64,000 nt of DNA from an uncultured Prevotellaceae bacterium (GTDB lineage: Bacteria; Bacteroidota; Bacteroidia; Bacteroidales; Muribaculaceae). Both the position numbers and the translations under genes were made by a program. The stretch spans positions 1 to 64,000 of the forward strand of contig CAMVPC010000018.1 in assembly GCA_947169265.1 (NCBI GenBank), given 5' to 3'. Of the stretch, positions 22,353 to 30,735 are shown piece by piece (position 1 is the first letter of the stretch; each line of letters starts with the position of its first letter). A model generated the notes under the pieces. It saw nothing but the letters and a program-made list of their open reading frames with translations. It was not told the origin of the DNA and did not search any database.

Positions 22353-24149
22353 ATGCCCGAGAATGAAGCTCCCAACACCCTGCAGGCGGCTCCGGCCATC
22401 GAGCAAAACTATGGTCTGAAAGCCCACGACTATGTGCAAGTGCAGTGCTGCTCAGGAAAAAAATGCCGTAAAAACGACGCCGAGCGCATCATCAACCTGT
22501 TTAAAGTGATTTTACATGCCCATGGCATCGACGACATGGTGGACGTGGTGACCTCGGGGTGCTTTGGCTTTTGCGCCAAGGGACCCATTGTGCGCATCCT
22601 CCCCGATAATATCACTTACACCCATGTCAAGCTCCAGGACGTGAACGAGATTGTCGAGAAGCATGTGGTGCGCGGCGAGCTGGTCGACGAATTGAGGTAT
22701 GTCGAGGCGGCGGCTCATCACATCGAGCTGGAATCGCAGCACTGGAGCTCGTTCAAGCGGCCGGTATCGCTCGACTCGATGCTCAACAACTACATCTACG
22801 AGATTGGCGGCAAGCCTTTCTTGAATGTGCTCTCTTACGCCATCGATTCGGCGAAGTGCCGCGGTTGCACGGCCTGCAAGCGCAACTGCCCGGTCAATGC
22901 CATCAGCGGGGTCGTCAAGCAGCCTCACGTGATAAATCCTTACAAATGCACATGTTGCGGCAAGTGCAAGTCGAAGTGCAAGTTTGGCGCCATCGACGGC
23001 CCCATCGGGGTGCTTGACGAGCGCGACTCGGTGAACGATGTGATTGCCGACATTCAAAACACCGACAAGCTCGTCGTGGCGCAAACCGCCCCGGCGGTGC
23101 GTTTCGCGCTGGGGGAGGAGTTCGGGATGCCACCGGGAACCGTGGTCACAGGCAAGATGATAACGGCGTTGCGGCAATTAGGCTTCGACTTTGTGTTCGA
23201 CACCAACTTTGGCGCCGACTTCACCATCATCGAGGAGAGCGCCGAGCTCATCGACCGCCTCAAGCGCCATTTGGCGGGTGACCCCGACGTGAAGTTGCCC
23301 ATGACCACCTCGTGTTGCCCGGCGTGGGTCAATTTCTTCGAGAACGACTATCCCGACCTGCGGCAGTATCCTTCCACGTGCAAGTCGCCCGCGCAGATGT
23401 TCGGCACGCTGGCCAAGTCTTATTGGGCCGATAAAATAGGTATCCCCAGCGAGAATATCTCGGTGATTTCAATCATGCCTTGCGTGGCAAAGAAATATGA
23501 ATGTGCGCGCGACGAATTCATTTACGATGGTCTGCCCGATGTGGACTGCAGCATCACCACGCTCGAGCTGGCCGAGATGATAAGGAACCACGGCATTGAT
23601 TTCGCCAACCTGCCCGACGGGCGTTTTGACGACCCGCTGGGCAACGCCACCGGGGCCGGGACGATTTTCGGCACCACAGGCGGTGTCACCGAGGCCGTGT
23701 TGCGCACTGCCTACGAGCATTTCACCGGTAAACGGCTGCCGCGGCTCGAGTTTACCGAGGTGCGGGGTCTTGACGGCATACGCGAGGCCACGATCGACAT
23801 GGATGGCTTTGAGCTTAAGGTGTGTGTGGTGCACACGCTCAATAACGCGCGCGTGGTAATGGATAAGCTGCGTGCCGGCGAGCTCGATTACCATTTCATC
23901 GAGGTGATGTCGTGCCCGGGAGGGTGCGTTGGCGGCACGGGACAACCTTATCACGAGGGCGACATCGGCGTGATCGAGGCACGTCAGCGCGCCATGTATG
24001 CCACCGATGTCACCAAGATTGTGCGCAAGAGCCACGAAAGCGCGGCGGTGAAAAAAGTGTATGAGGAATACCTCGGCGAGCCGTTAGGGAAAAAAGCGCA
24101 CAAACTCCTCCACACCCACTTCCGCGACAAGTCGATTCTTTCCGATTGA
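22353..24149 (+). CDS. second [FeFe] hydrogenase: Trx-like [2Fe-2S] head + 2[4Fe-4S] + H-cluster domain
   Basis: '[11 protein letters not shown]...[18 protein letters not shown]' head; '[46 protein letters not shown]'; '[18 protein letters not shown]', '[15 protein letters not shown]', '[20 protein letters not shown]'. Confidence 0.94.
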   Translation: [598 protein letters not shown]

Positions 24150-24154
24150 AAAAA

Positions 24155-24180
24155 CGAAGTAACCGATAGCGGTTACTTCG
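24155..24180. terminator. bidirectional hairpin between the second hydrogenase and hydF
   Basis: cgaagtaacc-gatagc-ggttacttcg, perfect 10 bp stem in a 39 bp convergent gap, preceded by aaaaaa. Confidence 0.7.
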
Positions 24181-24188
24181 CTTATAAT

Positions 24189-25376
24189 TTACGGCAGGGC
24201 CACCTTGTCGAGGATGCCTTGCAGATGGGCTATCGCCAGGCCATAGTTGGTGATGGGCACGCCTTGCTCGCGGGCGCGCCTTATGCGCGAGAGCATGAGC
24301 TTGCGGTTGAACATGCACGCGCCGCAGTGGATGATGAGGTCATATCGCGAGAGGTCGGCAGGGTAGTCCTTGCCGGCGTGCACGTGGAACTGCACGGTGT
24401 CGCCGAAGCGCCGCTTGATGAGGCGCGGAATTTTCACGCGTCCTATGTCTTCGCTCATGGGAGCGTGGGTGCAGGCCTCGGCGATGAGCACGCGCGAGTG
24501 AGGTGTGAGCCGGTCGATGGCGCGTGCGCCTTCCACCATCACGTCGATGTGGCCTTTGCTCGCCGCCATGAGCACCGAGAACGAAGTGAGGCGTGTGCCG
24601 GCGGGCGTCAGCTCCTGCACCTGCTTGAACACTTGCGAGTCGGTGATGAGCAGGGTGGGGGACTCGCGCAGCGACGCCAGGCTGCCCTCAAGCGAGGCTG
24701 TGTCGCAGCACATCACGCGGCAGTGCTTGTCGAGCAGGTCGCGAAGCGTCTGCACTTGTGGCAGGATGAGCCGTCCGCGGGGAGCCTGCGGGTCTTGCGG
24801 CATGACGAGCACCACCAGGTCGCCCTCGCCGGCGAGGCTGCCGGTGAGGCTGGCGTGCTCATCGTCGCCGGCGGCGCGCGCCAGGGCGTGGCGCACATCG
24901 TCGAGGCCCGTCGCCGCGGTGGCGCTCACGGCCACCGGTGTCATGCCCAGGGCGCGTGCCGCCCGTTGCGCCTCGTGGTCCACATCATCGAGCCGGTCCA
25001 CCTTGTTGAGCACGAGCACAGTGGGTATCTCCAGATTTCGCAACAACTCGAGCCACGTTTTTTCGAGGTCGAGATTGGCGGTTTGGTCGATGACCATGAG
25101 CGCCATGTCGGCCTGCTCGACGACGTCGCGCGTGCGCGCGTTGCGCAGTTGCCCCACAGGCCCCTCATCGTCGAAGCCCGCCGTGTCGATAAACAGGCAG
25201 GGCCCCAACGGATGCAGTTCCATGGCGCGGTTCACGGGGTCGGTGGTGGTGCCGGCCTGGGACGACACAATGGCGGCGCGCTGCCCGGTGATGGCGTTGA
25301 GCAGCGACGACTTGCCGGCGTTGCGGCGCCCGAAGATGGCGATGTGGCGCCTTATCGATTGCGGTGCGGTGTTCAT
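24189..25376 (-). CDS. hydF: [FeFe] hydrogenase H-cluster maturation GTPase HydF
   Basis: 'HIAIFGRRNAGKSSLLNAITGQ', 'GTTTDPVNRAMELHPLGPCLFIDTAGFDDEG', C-terminal 'EACTHAPMSEDIGRVKIPRLIKRRFG...IIHCGACMFNRK'. Confidence 0.95.
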   Translation of the reverse strand: MNTAPQSIRRHIAIFGRRNAGKSSLLNAITGQRAAIVSSQAGTTTDPVNRAMELHPLGPCLFIDTAGFDDEGPVGQLRNARTRDVVEQADMALMVIDQTANLDLEKTWLELLRNLEIPTVLVLNKVDRLDDVDHEAQRAARALGMTPVAVSATAATGLDDVRHALARAAGDDEHASLTGSLAGEGDLVVLVMPQDPQAPRGRLILPQVQTLRDLLDKHCRVMCCDTASLEGSLASLRESPTLLITDSQVFKQVQELTPAGTRLTSFSVLMAASKGHIDVMVEGARAIDRLTPHSRVLIAEACTHAPMSEDIGRVKIPRLIKRRFGDTVQFHVHAGKDYPADLSRYDLIIHCGACMFNRKLMLSRIRRAREQGVPITNYGLAIAHLQGILDKVALP

Positions 25377-25380
25377 CGCT

Positions 25381-26796
25381 TTAGAAACGGAAGTCGCGCG
25401 CGCCTTTCTCAATGTCGACAACGCGGTGGCGGGCCAGACTGCGGATGCGCTCGTTGGGCAACCGCTCGAGCTCGCGGCGGATGAGCGCCTCGCCTTTCTC
25501 GCGCGTCAACGGGCTGGCGTAGTCTTCGAGATATTCTTTGAGGGTGATGATGGCGTTGGGCGTGCAGCAGTGGCTTATCTTGCCTTGCTTGACGAGACGC
25601 ATGAAGCGGTCGCCGGTGCGCCCCTCGCGGTAGCAGGCCGTGCAGAAGCTGGGCAGGTAGTCGATGTCGAGCAGCCAGGCTATCACCTCGTCGAGGGTGC
25701 GCTGGTCGCTCACGTCGAATTGCGCCGTGTCGTCGTGGCGCTCAACGGTGGTGTAGCCGCCCACACTGGTGCGTGAGCCGCCGCTAATTTGCGAGATACC
25801 CAGGTCGAGGACTTTCTCGCGCACCTTTTGCGACTCACGGGTGGAGATTATCATGCCGGTATAGGGCGCGGCAAGGCGGATGATGGCCACAATCTTGCAG
25901 AAGATGTCGTCGGGCAACACGTCGGGGAACTCGTCGAGCGAGATGTCGTCGGCGGGGCAGATGCGCGGCACGCTTATCGTGTGCGGCCCCACGCCCATGC
26001 GGGCCTCGAGGTGCTCGGCGTGCATGAGCAGGCCCACAAGGTCGTAGCGGTAGGTCGTCAGTCCGTAGAGCACGCCTATGCCCACGTCGTCCACGCCGCC
26101 TTCCATGGCACGGTCCATGGCCTCGGTGTGGTAGGCATAGTCGCTCTTGGGGCCGGTGGGGTGCAGCCGCTCGTAGTTCTCTTTGTTATAGGTCTCCTGG
26201 AACAGGATGTAGGTGCCTATGCCGGCCGCTTTGAGCTTGGCGTAGTTCTCGACGGTGGTAGCGGCGATGTTCACGTTGACGCGCCTGATGGCGCCGTTGC
26301 CCACCTTGGTGTCGTAGATGGTCTTGATCGACTCGAGAATGTACTCGATGGGGTTGAGCACGGGGTGCTCGCCGGCCTCGAGAGCCAACCGCTTGTGGCC
26401 CATCTGCTCCAGGGCAATCACTTCCCGGCGGATTTCGTCTTGGGTGAGTTTCTTGCGGGGGATGGTGTGGTTCTTGCCGTGGTAGGGGCAATACACACAG
26501 CCGTTTATGCAGTAGTTCGATAGGTAAAGTGGGGCGAAGAGCACGATGCGGTTGCCATAGAGCTTTTGCTTCACCTCGCGGGCCAGGTTCTCGAAGCGTT
26601 CCACCAGGTCGGGCTGGTCACACTCGAGCAACACGGCGGCCTCGCGGTGAGTGAGACCCTTGCAGGTGGCTGCCTTGTTGATGATTTCTTCTATTAAAGG
26701 GCGGTTGCCGCGGTTGCGGGCCGCGTAGTCAAGCGTCTCGAGAATTTCGTCGTGGTCGATGAATTCTTCGGCGTGAGCTGATTTTGGGTTATACAT
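25381..26796 (-). CDS. hydG: [FeFe] hydrogenase H-cluster radical SAM maturase HydG
   Basis: 'LFAPLYLSNYCINGCVYCPYHGKNHTIPRKKLTQDEIRREV' radical SAM cysteines; C-terminal 'YLPSFCTACYREGRTGDRFM...GKISHCCTPNAIITLKEYLEDYAS'. Confidence 0.95.
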   Translation of the reverse strand: MYNPKSAHAEEFIDHDEILETLDYAARNRGNRPLIEEIINKAATCKGLTHREAAVLLECDQPDLVERFENLAREVKQKLYGNRIVLFAPLYLSNYCINGCVYCPYHGKNHTIPRKKLTQDEIRREVIALEQMGHKRLALEAGEHPVLNPIEYILESIKTIYDTKVGNGAIRRVNVNIAATTVENYAKLKAAGIGTYILFQETYNKENYERLHPTGPKSDYAYHTEAMDRAMEGGVDDVGIGVLYGLTTYRYDLVGLLMHAEHLEARMGVGPHTISVPRICPADDISLDEFPDVLPDDIFCKIVAIIRLAAPYTGMIISTRESQKVREKVLDLGISQISGGSRTSVGGYTTVERHDDTAQFDVSDQRTLDEVIAWLLDIDYLPSFCTACYREGRTGDRFMRLVKQGKISHCCTPNAIITLKEYLEDYASPLTREKGEALIRRELERLPNERIRSLARHRVVDIEKGARDFRF

Positions 26797-26812
26797 ATTA
26801 AAAAGTTGATGA

Positions 26813-27859
26813 TTATAAGGTTTTAGTTGATTCTCGGTAATCGCCGCGACCCCAGTCGATGTGGTAGCCGATGCCGGCAAGTTGCGCCTCGAGCCGGGCG
26901 AGGCCCTCGGCGGGGTCGGTGGCGCTCTTGCCGTCGTAGAGCGTGTAGAGGCCGCGCTCGCCGGCAGGCGTGAGGTTGGGCATCACTACGTTCGCGCCGG
27001 CGTGGATGCCCATCACACGCCCCTCGGGGTCCAGCGTGTTGAGCGCCGTGGTGCTGGGAATGAGAGCGTGAGGGAACATCAGGCGGAAGATGGAGTAGAG
27101 CCGTGTGGTGACGTCGGCGCTGCCGGCGGGGTACTTTCCCAGCGGTGTTTCGGCTTGCGGGATAAACGGCCCCAGGCCTATCATCTGCGGCTCGAAGCGC
27201 TCGATGAACTTGATGTCGGCCACCAGGTGGGCGACGGTCTGTCCCGGACTGCCCACCATGATACCGGTGCCCGTCTGGAAACCGAGGTCACGCAAGTCGT
27301 TGAGGCACCGTAGCCGGTTGTCGAGCGACATCCCGGACGGGTGCAGCAGGGCGTAATGAGCCGGCGTGACGGTCTCGTGACGCAGCAGGTAACGGTCGGC
27401 GCCCGCACGGCGGAACAGCTCGTAATCCTTTCGCTCCCATTCGCCCAGCGACAGGGTGATGGCGCAATCGCTCCAGCTGGCCCTGATGTCGGCCACCAAT
27501 CCAGCTATCCACGAGGCTTTTTCCCGAGGCAACTCCCCACCTTGCAGCACGAAGGTTCGGAACCCCAGTTCATAGCCGGCCTGACAGCTCTGCATCACTT
27601 GTTCGTGGGTGAGGATATAACGCGGCAAGGCCGTGTTGCTGCGCCTTATGCCGCAATAGTAACAGTCGTTGCGGCACACGTTGGTTAGCTCGATGAGCCC
27701 CCTCACGAAGATACCGTGCCCGAAAACGCTTGTAGCCACGCGCCGCGCCTCGTGGTGCAGGTGGGCCACGAGCTGTGCGTCATCGCTCGTGAGCAACGCT
27801 TCGTAGCCCTCATCACTCAGATGATGGCTGTCGCGCAATGTGTCAACAAGATGTTTCAT
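26813..27859 (-). CDS. hydE: [FeFe] hydrogenase H-cluster radical SAM maturase HydE
   Basis: 'FVRGLIELTNVCRNDCYYCGIRRSNTALPRYILTHEQVM', 'IMVGSPGQTVAHLVADIKF', 'IGLGPFIPQAETPL'. Confidence 0.95.
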   Translation of the reverse strand: MKHLVDTLRDSHHLSDEGYEALLTSDDAQLVAHLHHEARRVATSVFGHGIFVRGLIELTNVCRNDCYYCGIRRSNTALPRYILTHEQVMQSCQAGYELGFRTFVLQGGELPREKASWIAGLVADIRASWSDCAITLSLGEWERKDYELFRRAGADRYLLRHETVTPAHYALLHPSGMSLDNRLRCLNDLRDLGFQTGTGIMVGSPGQTVAHLVADIKFIERFEPQMIGLGPFIPQAETPLGKYPAGSADVTTRLYSIFRLMFPHALIPSTTALNTLDPEGRVMGIHAGANVVMPNLTPAGERGLYTLYDGKSATDPAEGLARLEAQLAGIGYHIDWGRGDYRESTKTL

Positions 27860-28086
27860 ATAATGGCTGTCCACAAAATCTTGCAAAATTACAAAAACCC
27901 CACCACAGCCACAAGCCAATATCAAAAAATGAAAAAATATTTTGCCAAATGAAAATAAAGATTGGTGGTTATATGACCAATCTTGAACGTAACCTATTGC
28001 GAATTCGTTGCGCTTTTAAGGGGTAAGGTTATCCTTTGTCATCTTGTTCAAGACTCATCAGCTCTCAACTTGCGCTTATTATAGAT

Positions 28087-28167
28087 AAATTAGGCGACGT
28101 TTCGGCAATGCAAAACGAAAAAAAACGTTTTTCGTTTTGCATTGCTATCAACTTGCACTAATTTTGC
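28087..28167 (+). repeat. palindromic promoter-bearing repeat, copy B1
   Basis: aaattaggcgacgtttcg...cactaattttgc; perfect 18 bp inverted repeat 28105-28122/28128-28145 in core; TTTG 28136-28139, N19, TAATTTTG 28159-28166. Confidence 0.8.
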
Positions 28168-28180
28168 GTGTAAAATCGCG

Positions 28181-28249
28181 AAATTAGGCGGCACTTCGGC
28201 AAAAACCAAAGTAAACTTTGTTTTTGCGCTCGGTTTGCACTAATTTTGC
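28181..28249 (+). repeat. palindromic promoter-bearing repeat, copy B2
   Basis: aaattaggcggcacttcggcaaaaaccaaagtaaactttgtttttgcgctcggtttgcactaattttgc; TTTG 28217-28220, N20, TAATTTTG 28241-28248. Confidence 0.8.
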
Positions 28250-28302
28250 AGCGCAAAAAGAAGGAAGCGTCCTTTCTTTGTAATAAACACCTTATTGAAA
28301 CA

Positions 28303-29121
28303 ATGGGATATATCGTTAGCGATAGCAAGAAAATTACCACTAAGCGCATTCGCGAGATGAAGCGCACAGGCGAGAAAATTGCCGTGCTCACCAGTTATGA
28401 CTTTACGATAGCAAGCCTGGTAGAGCAAGGTGGCGTGGACATGATTCATGTGGGCGACAGTGCCTCAAATGTAATGCAGGGCAATGCCACGACCGTCCCC
28501 ATCACGATGGAAGATATGATTGTGTACGGCCGCACCGTGGCGCGCGCGTGCCACCGCGCCATGACGTGCATCGATATGCCTTTCGGCACCTATCAGGGCG
28601 ACCCCTACGAGGCGCAACGCAACGCCGTGAGGCTGATACAACAAACCGGCATCGACAGTGTCAAGGTGGAAGGTGGCGAGGAAATCGCGCCGGCTATCGA
28701 ACTGATCATACGCTCGGGAATCCCCGTTTTCGGCCACTTGGGACTCACTCCGCAGAGTGTGTACCAGTTTGGCACTTTCGCCGTGCGCGCGCAGGAAGAG
28801 GCCGAGGCCCAAAAACTGCTCAACGACGCTAAATTGCTCGAGCAGCTGGGATGTTTCGCCATCGTCCTGGAGAAGATTCCCGCCGCGCTGGCCGCGCGCG
28901 TCACCGCGAGCGTGGGCATTCCCACGGTGGGCATCGGCGCCGGCCCCCACTGCGACGGGCAGGTGCTCGTGGTGCAGGACATGCTGGGCATGAACATGGA
29001 TTTCTGTCCCAGGTTCCTTCGCCGCTACAACAACCTGGGCGAGCAAATCATCGATAGCGTGGGCAACTATGTGAACGATGTGAAGGCCGGCCTTTTCCCC
29101 AACGAGAAAGAACAATACTAA
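28303..29121 (+). CDS. panB: 3-methyl-2-oxobutanoate hydroxymethyltransferase
   Basis: 'EKIAVLTSYDFTIASLVEQGGVDMIHVGDSASNVMQG', 'MPFGTYQ', 'FGHLGLTPQSVYQFG', 'IGAGPHCDGQVLVVQDMLGM'. Confidence 0.96.
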   Translation: MGYIVSDSKKITTKRIREMKRTGEKIAVLTSYDFTIASLVEQGGVDMIHVGDSASNVMQGNATTVPITMEDMIVYGRTVARACHRAMTCIDMPFGTYQGDPYEAQRNAVRLIQQTGIDSVKVEGGEEIAPAIELIIRSGIPVFGHLGLTPQSVYQFGTFAVRAQEEAEAQKLLNDAKLLEQLGCFAIVLEKIPAALAARVTASVGIPTVGIGAGPHCDGQVLVVQDMLGMNMDFCPRFLRRYNNLGEQIIDSVGNYVNDVKAGLFPNEKEQY

Positions 29122-29163
29122 ACAAGTAGCGCAATAAGTACTAAAACCTCAATACTTCAACTC

Positions 29164-30729
29164 ATGAGCGAAAACTTCAAAATGGTCGCCAAGACCTTTC
29201 AGGGCCTGGAAGGTGTGCTGAGCGACGAACTCACAGCCCTGGGGGCCGCCGACGTGGAGCAGGGCCGCCGCATGGTGTCGTTCACCGGCGACAAAGCGAT
29301 GCTCTATCGCGCCAACCTGTGCCTGCGCACGGCACTGCGCATCCTCGTGCCGTTCCACACCTTTGAGAGCAACGACGCCGACGACCTCTACGAGCAAGTG
29401 AAACAATATCCGTGGGAAGAGATGCTCACCTCGTCGAGCACCTTCTCGATTGATACTACCGTGTTCAGCGAGCACTTTCGCCACTCGCGGTTCGTCACTT
29501 ATCGCGTGAAGGACGCCATCGTCGACTACTTCAAGGAGCGCGAGGGGCGACGCCCGTCGATACGCCTCAATGCCCCCGACCGCATCTTCAACGTGCACAT
29601 CAGCGGCAACCAGGTCACCATTTCACTCGACAGTTCGGGCGAGCCGCTCTTCAAGCGTGGCTGGCGCGTGGCCCAAACCGAGGCGCCCATCAACGCCGTG
29701 CTCGCCGCCGGCATCATCAAGTTGTCGGGCTGGGACGGGCAGTGCGACTTGATCGACCCGATGTGCGGCTCGGGCACGTTCCTCATCGAGGCTGCCCTCA
29801 TCGCGGCCAATATCAATCCGGGTATCTACCGCGACAGCTTCGCCTTCCAACAGTGGAAAGACTACGACGCCGACTTGTTCAGCGAGCTATATGACGACGA
29901 CAGCGGCGAGCGTGAGTTCACCCACAAGATATATGGCAGCGACATTATGGCCAAGGCTATCGCCATCAGCGAGGCCAACGTCAAGCGCGCCGGTATGGGC
30001 AAGTATATCCAGCTCGAGCGCAAGGCCCTCGAAGACTGGACCGAGGCGCCCGAGAAGGGCATGGTCATCACTAATCCGCCCTATGGCGAGCGTCTTGTGG
30101 TGGGCGACATCGAGAGCCTGTACCAGACGCTGGGCCAAAAAATCAAGCATGTGTTCCGCGGCTACGAGGCATGGGTGATATGCGCCGACGACCGCGAACT
30201 TTACAGTAACATCGGCCTCAAGGCTTCGGTACACTATCCGTTGCTCAACGGCGACATTGAGTGTGAGTTGCGCCAATACAAGAGTTTCGACGGCTCTTAC
30301 AACGAGATGCGTGAGCGTGGCGAAAACATCAAGAACGAGAATTTCCGCGCCAGCGACCGCTTTGAGCGAGGCGACCGCCATCCCCGACGCGAGTTCCACG
30401 ACCGAGACCGCCGCGACGACCGCCGCGACGACCGCCCACGCCGCGACTTTGATCGTGATCGTGATCGTGACCGCCGCGACGACCGCCCACGCCGTGACTA
30501 CGACCATGAGCGTGACCGCCGGCCTTACGCCGAGCGTGGACGCGGAGCCGACGGCGAAGAAGGCAACGCGCGCTGGCACGACCGCCCCATCCACTTCCGC
30601 GAGCCGCGCCTGGGCAAGGACGCCGAGCGCCCCATCTTCCACGGGCGCCGCAAGGGCTGGAAGCGCCGCGACATAGACCTTGACGCTCCCGGCACGCCCG
30701 GCACGTCAGAGCCGCCCACCGACGAATAA
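29164..30729 (+). CDS. THUMP-domain class I SAM-dependent RNA methyltransferase (RlmL/YcbY-like) with Arg/Asp-rich C-terminal tail
   Basis: 'DLIDPMCGSGTFLIEAALIAANINPG', 'GMVITNPPYGERL'; tail 'RGDRHPRREFHDRDRRDDRRDDRPRRDFDRDRDRDRRDDRPRRDYDHERDRR'. Confidence 0.9.
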   Translation: MSENFKMVAKTFQGLEGVLSDELTALGAADVEQGRRMVSFTGDKAMLYRANLCLRTALRILVPFHTFESNDADDLYEQVKQYPWEEMLTSSSTFSIDTTVFSEHFRHSRFVTYRVKDAIVDYFKEREGRRPSIRLNAPDRIFNVHISGNQVTISLDSSGEPLFKRGWRVAQTEAPINAVLAAGIIKLSGWDGQCDLIDPMCGSGTFLIEAALIAANINPGIYRDSFAFQQWKDYDADLFSELYDDDSGEREFTHKIYGSDIMAKAIAISEANVKRAGMGKYIQLERKALEDWTEAPEKGMVITNPPYGERLVVGDIESLYQTLGQKIKHVFRGYEAWVICADDRELYSNIGLKASVHYPLLNGDIECELRQYKSFDGSYNEMRERGENIKNENFRASDRFERGDRHPRREFHDRDRRDDRRDDRPRRDFDRDRDRDRRDDRPRRDYDHERDRRPYAERGRGADGEEGNARWHDRPIHFREPRLGKDAERPIFHGRRKGWKRRDIDLDAPGTPGTSEPPTDE

Positions 30730-30735
30730 CCACCC

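Noticed and set aside
30361-30540. Repetitive gaccgccgcgacgac DNA considered as a non-coding tandem repeat
   Set aside because: It lies in frame inside the methyltransferase ORF and encodes a consistent RD-rich tail.
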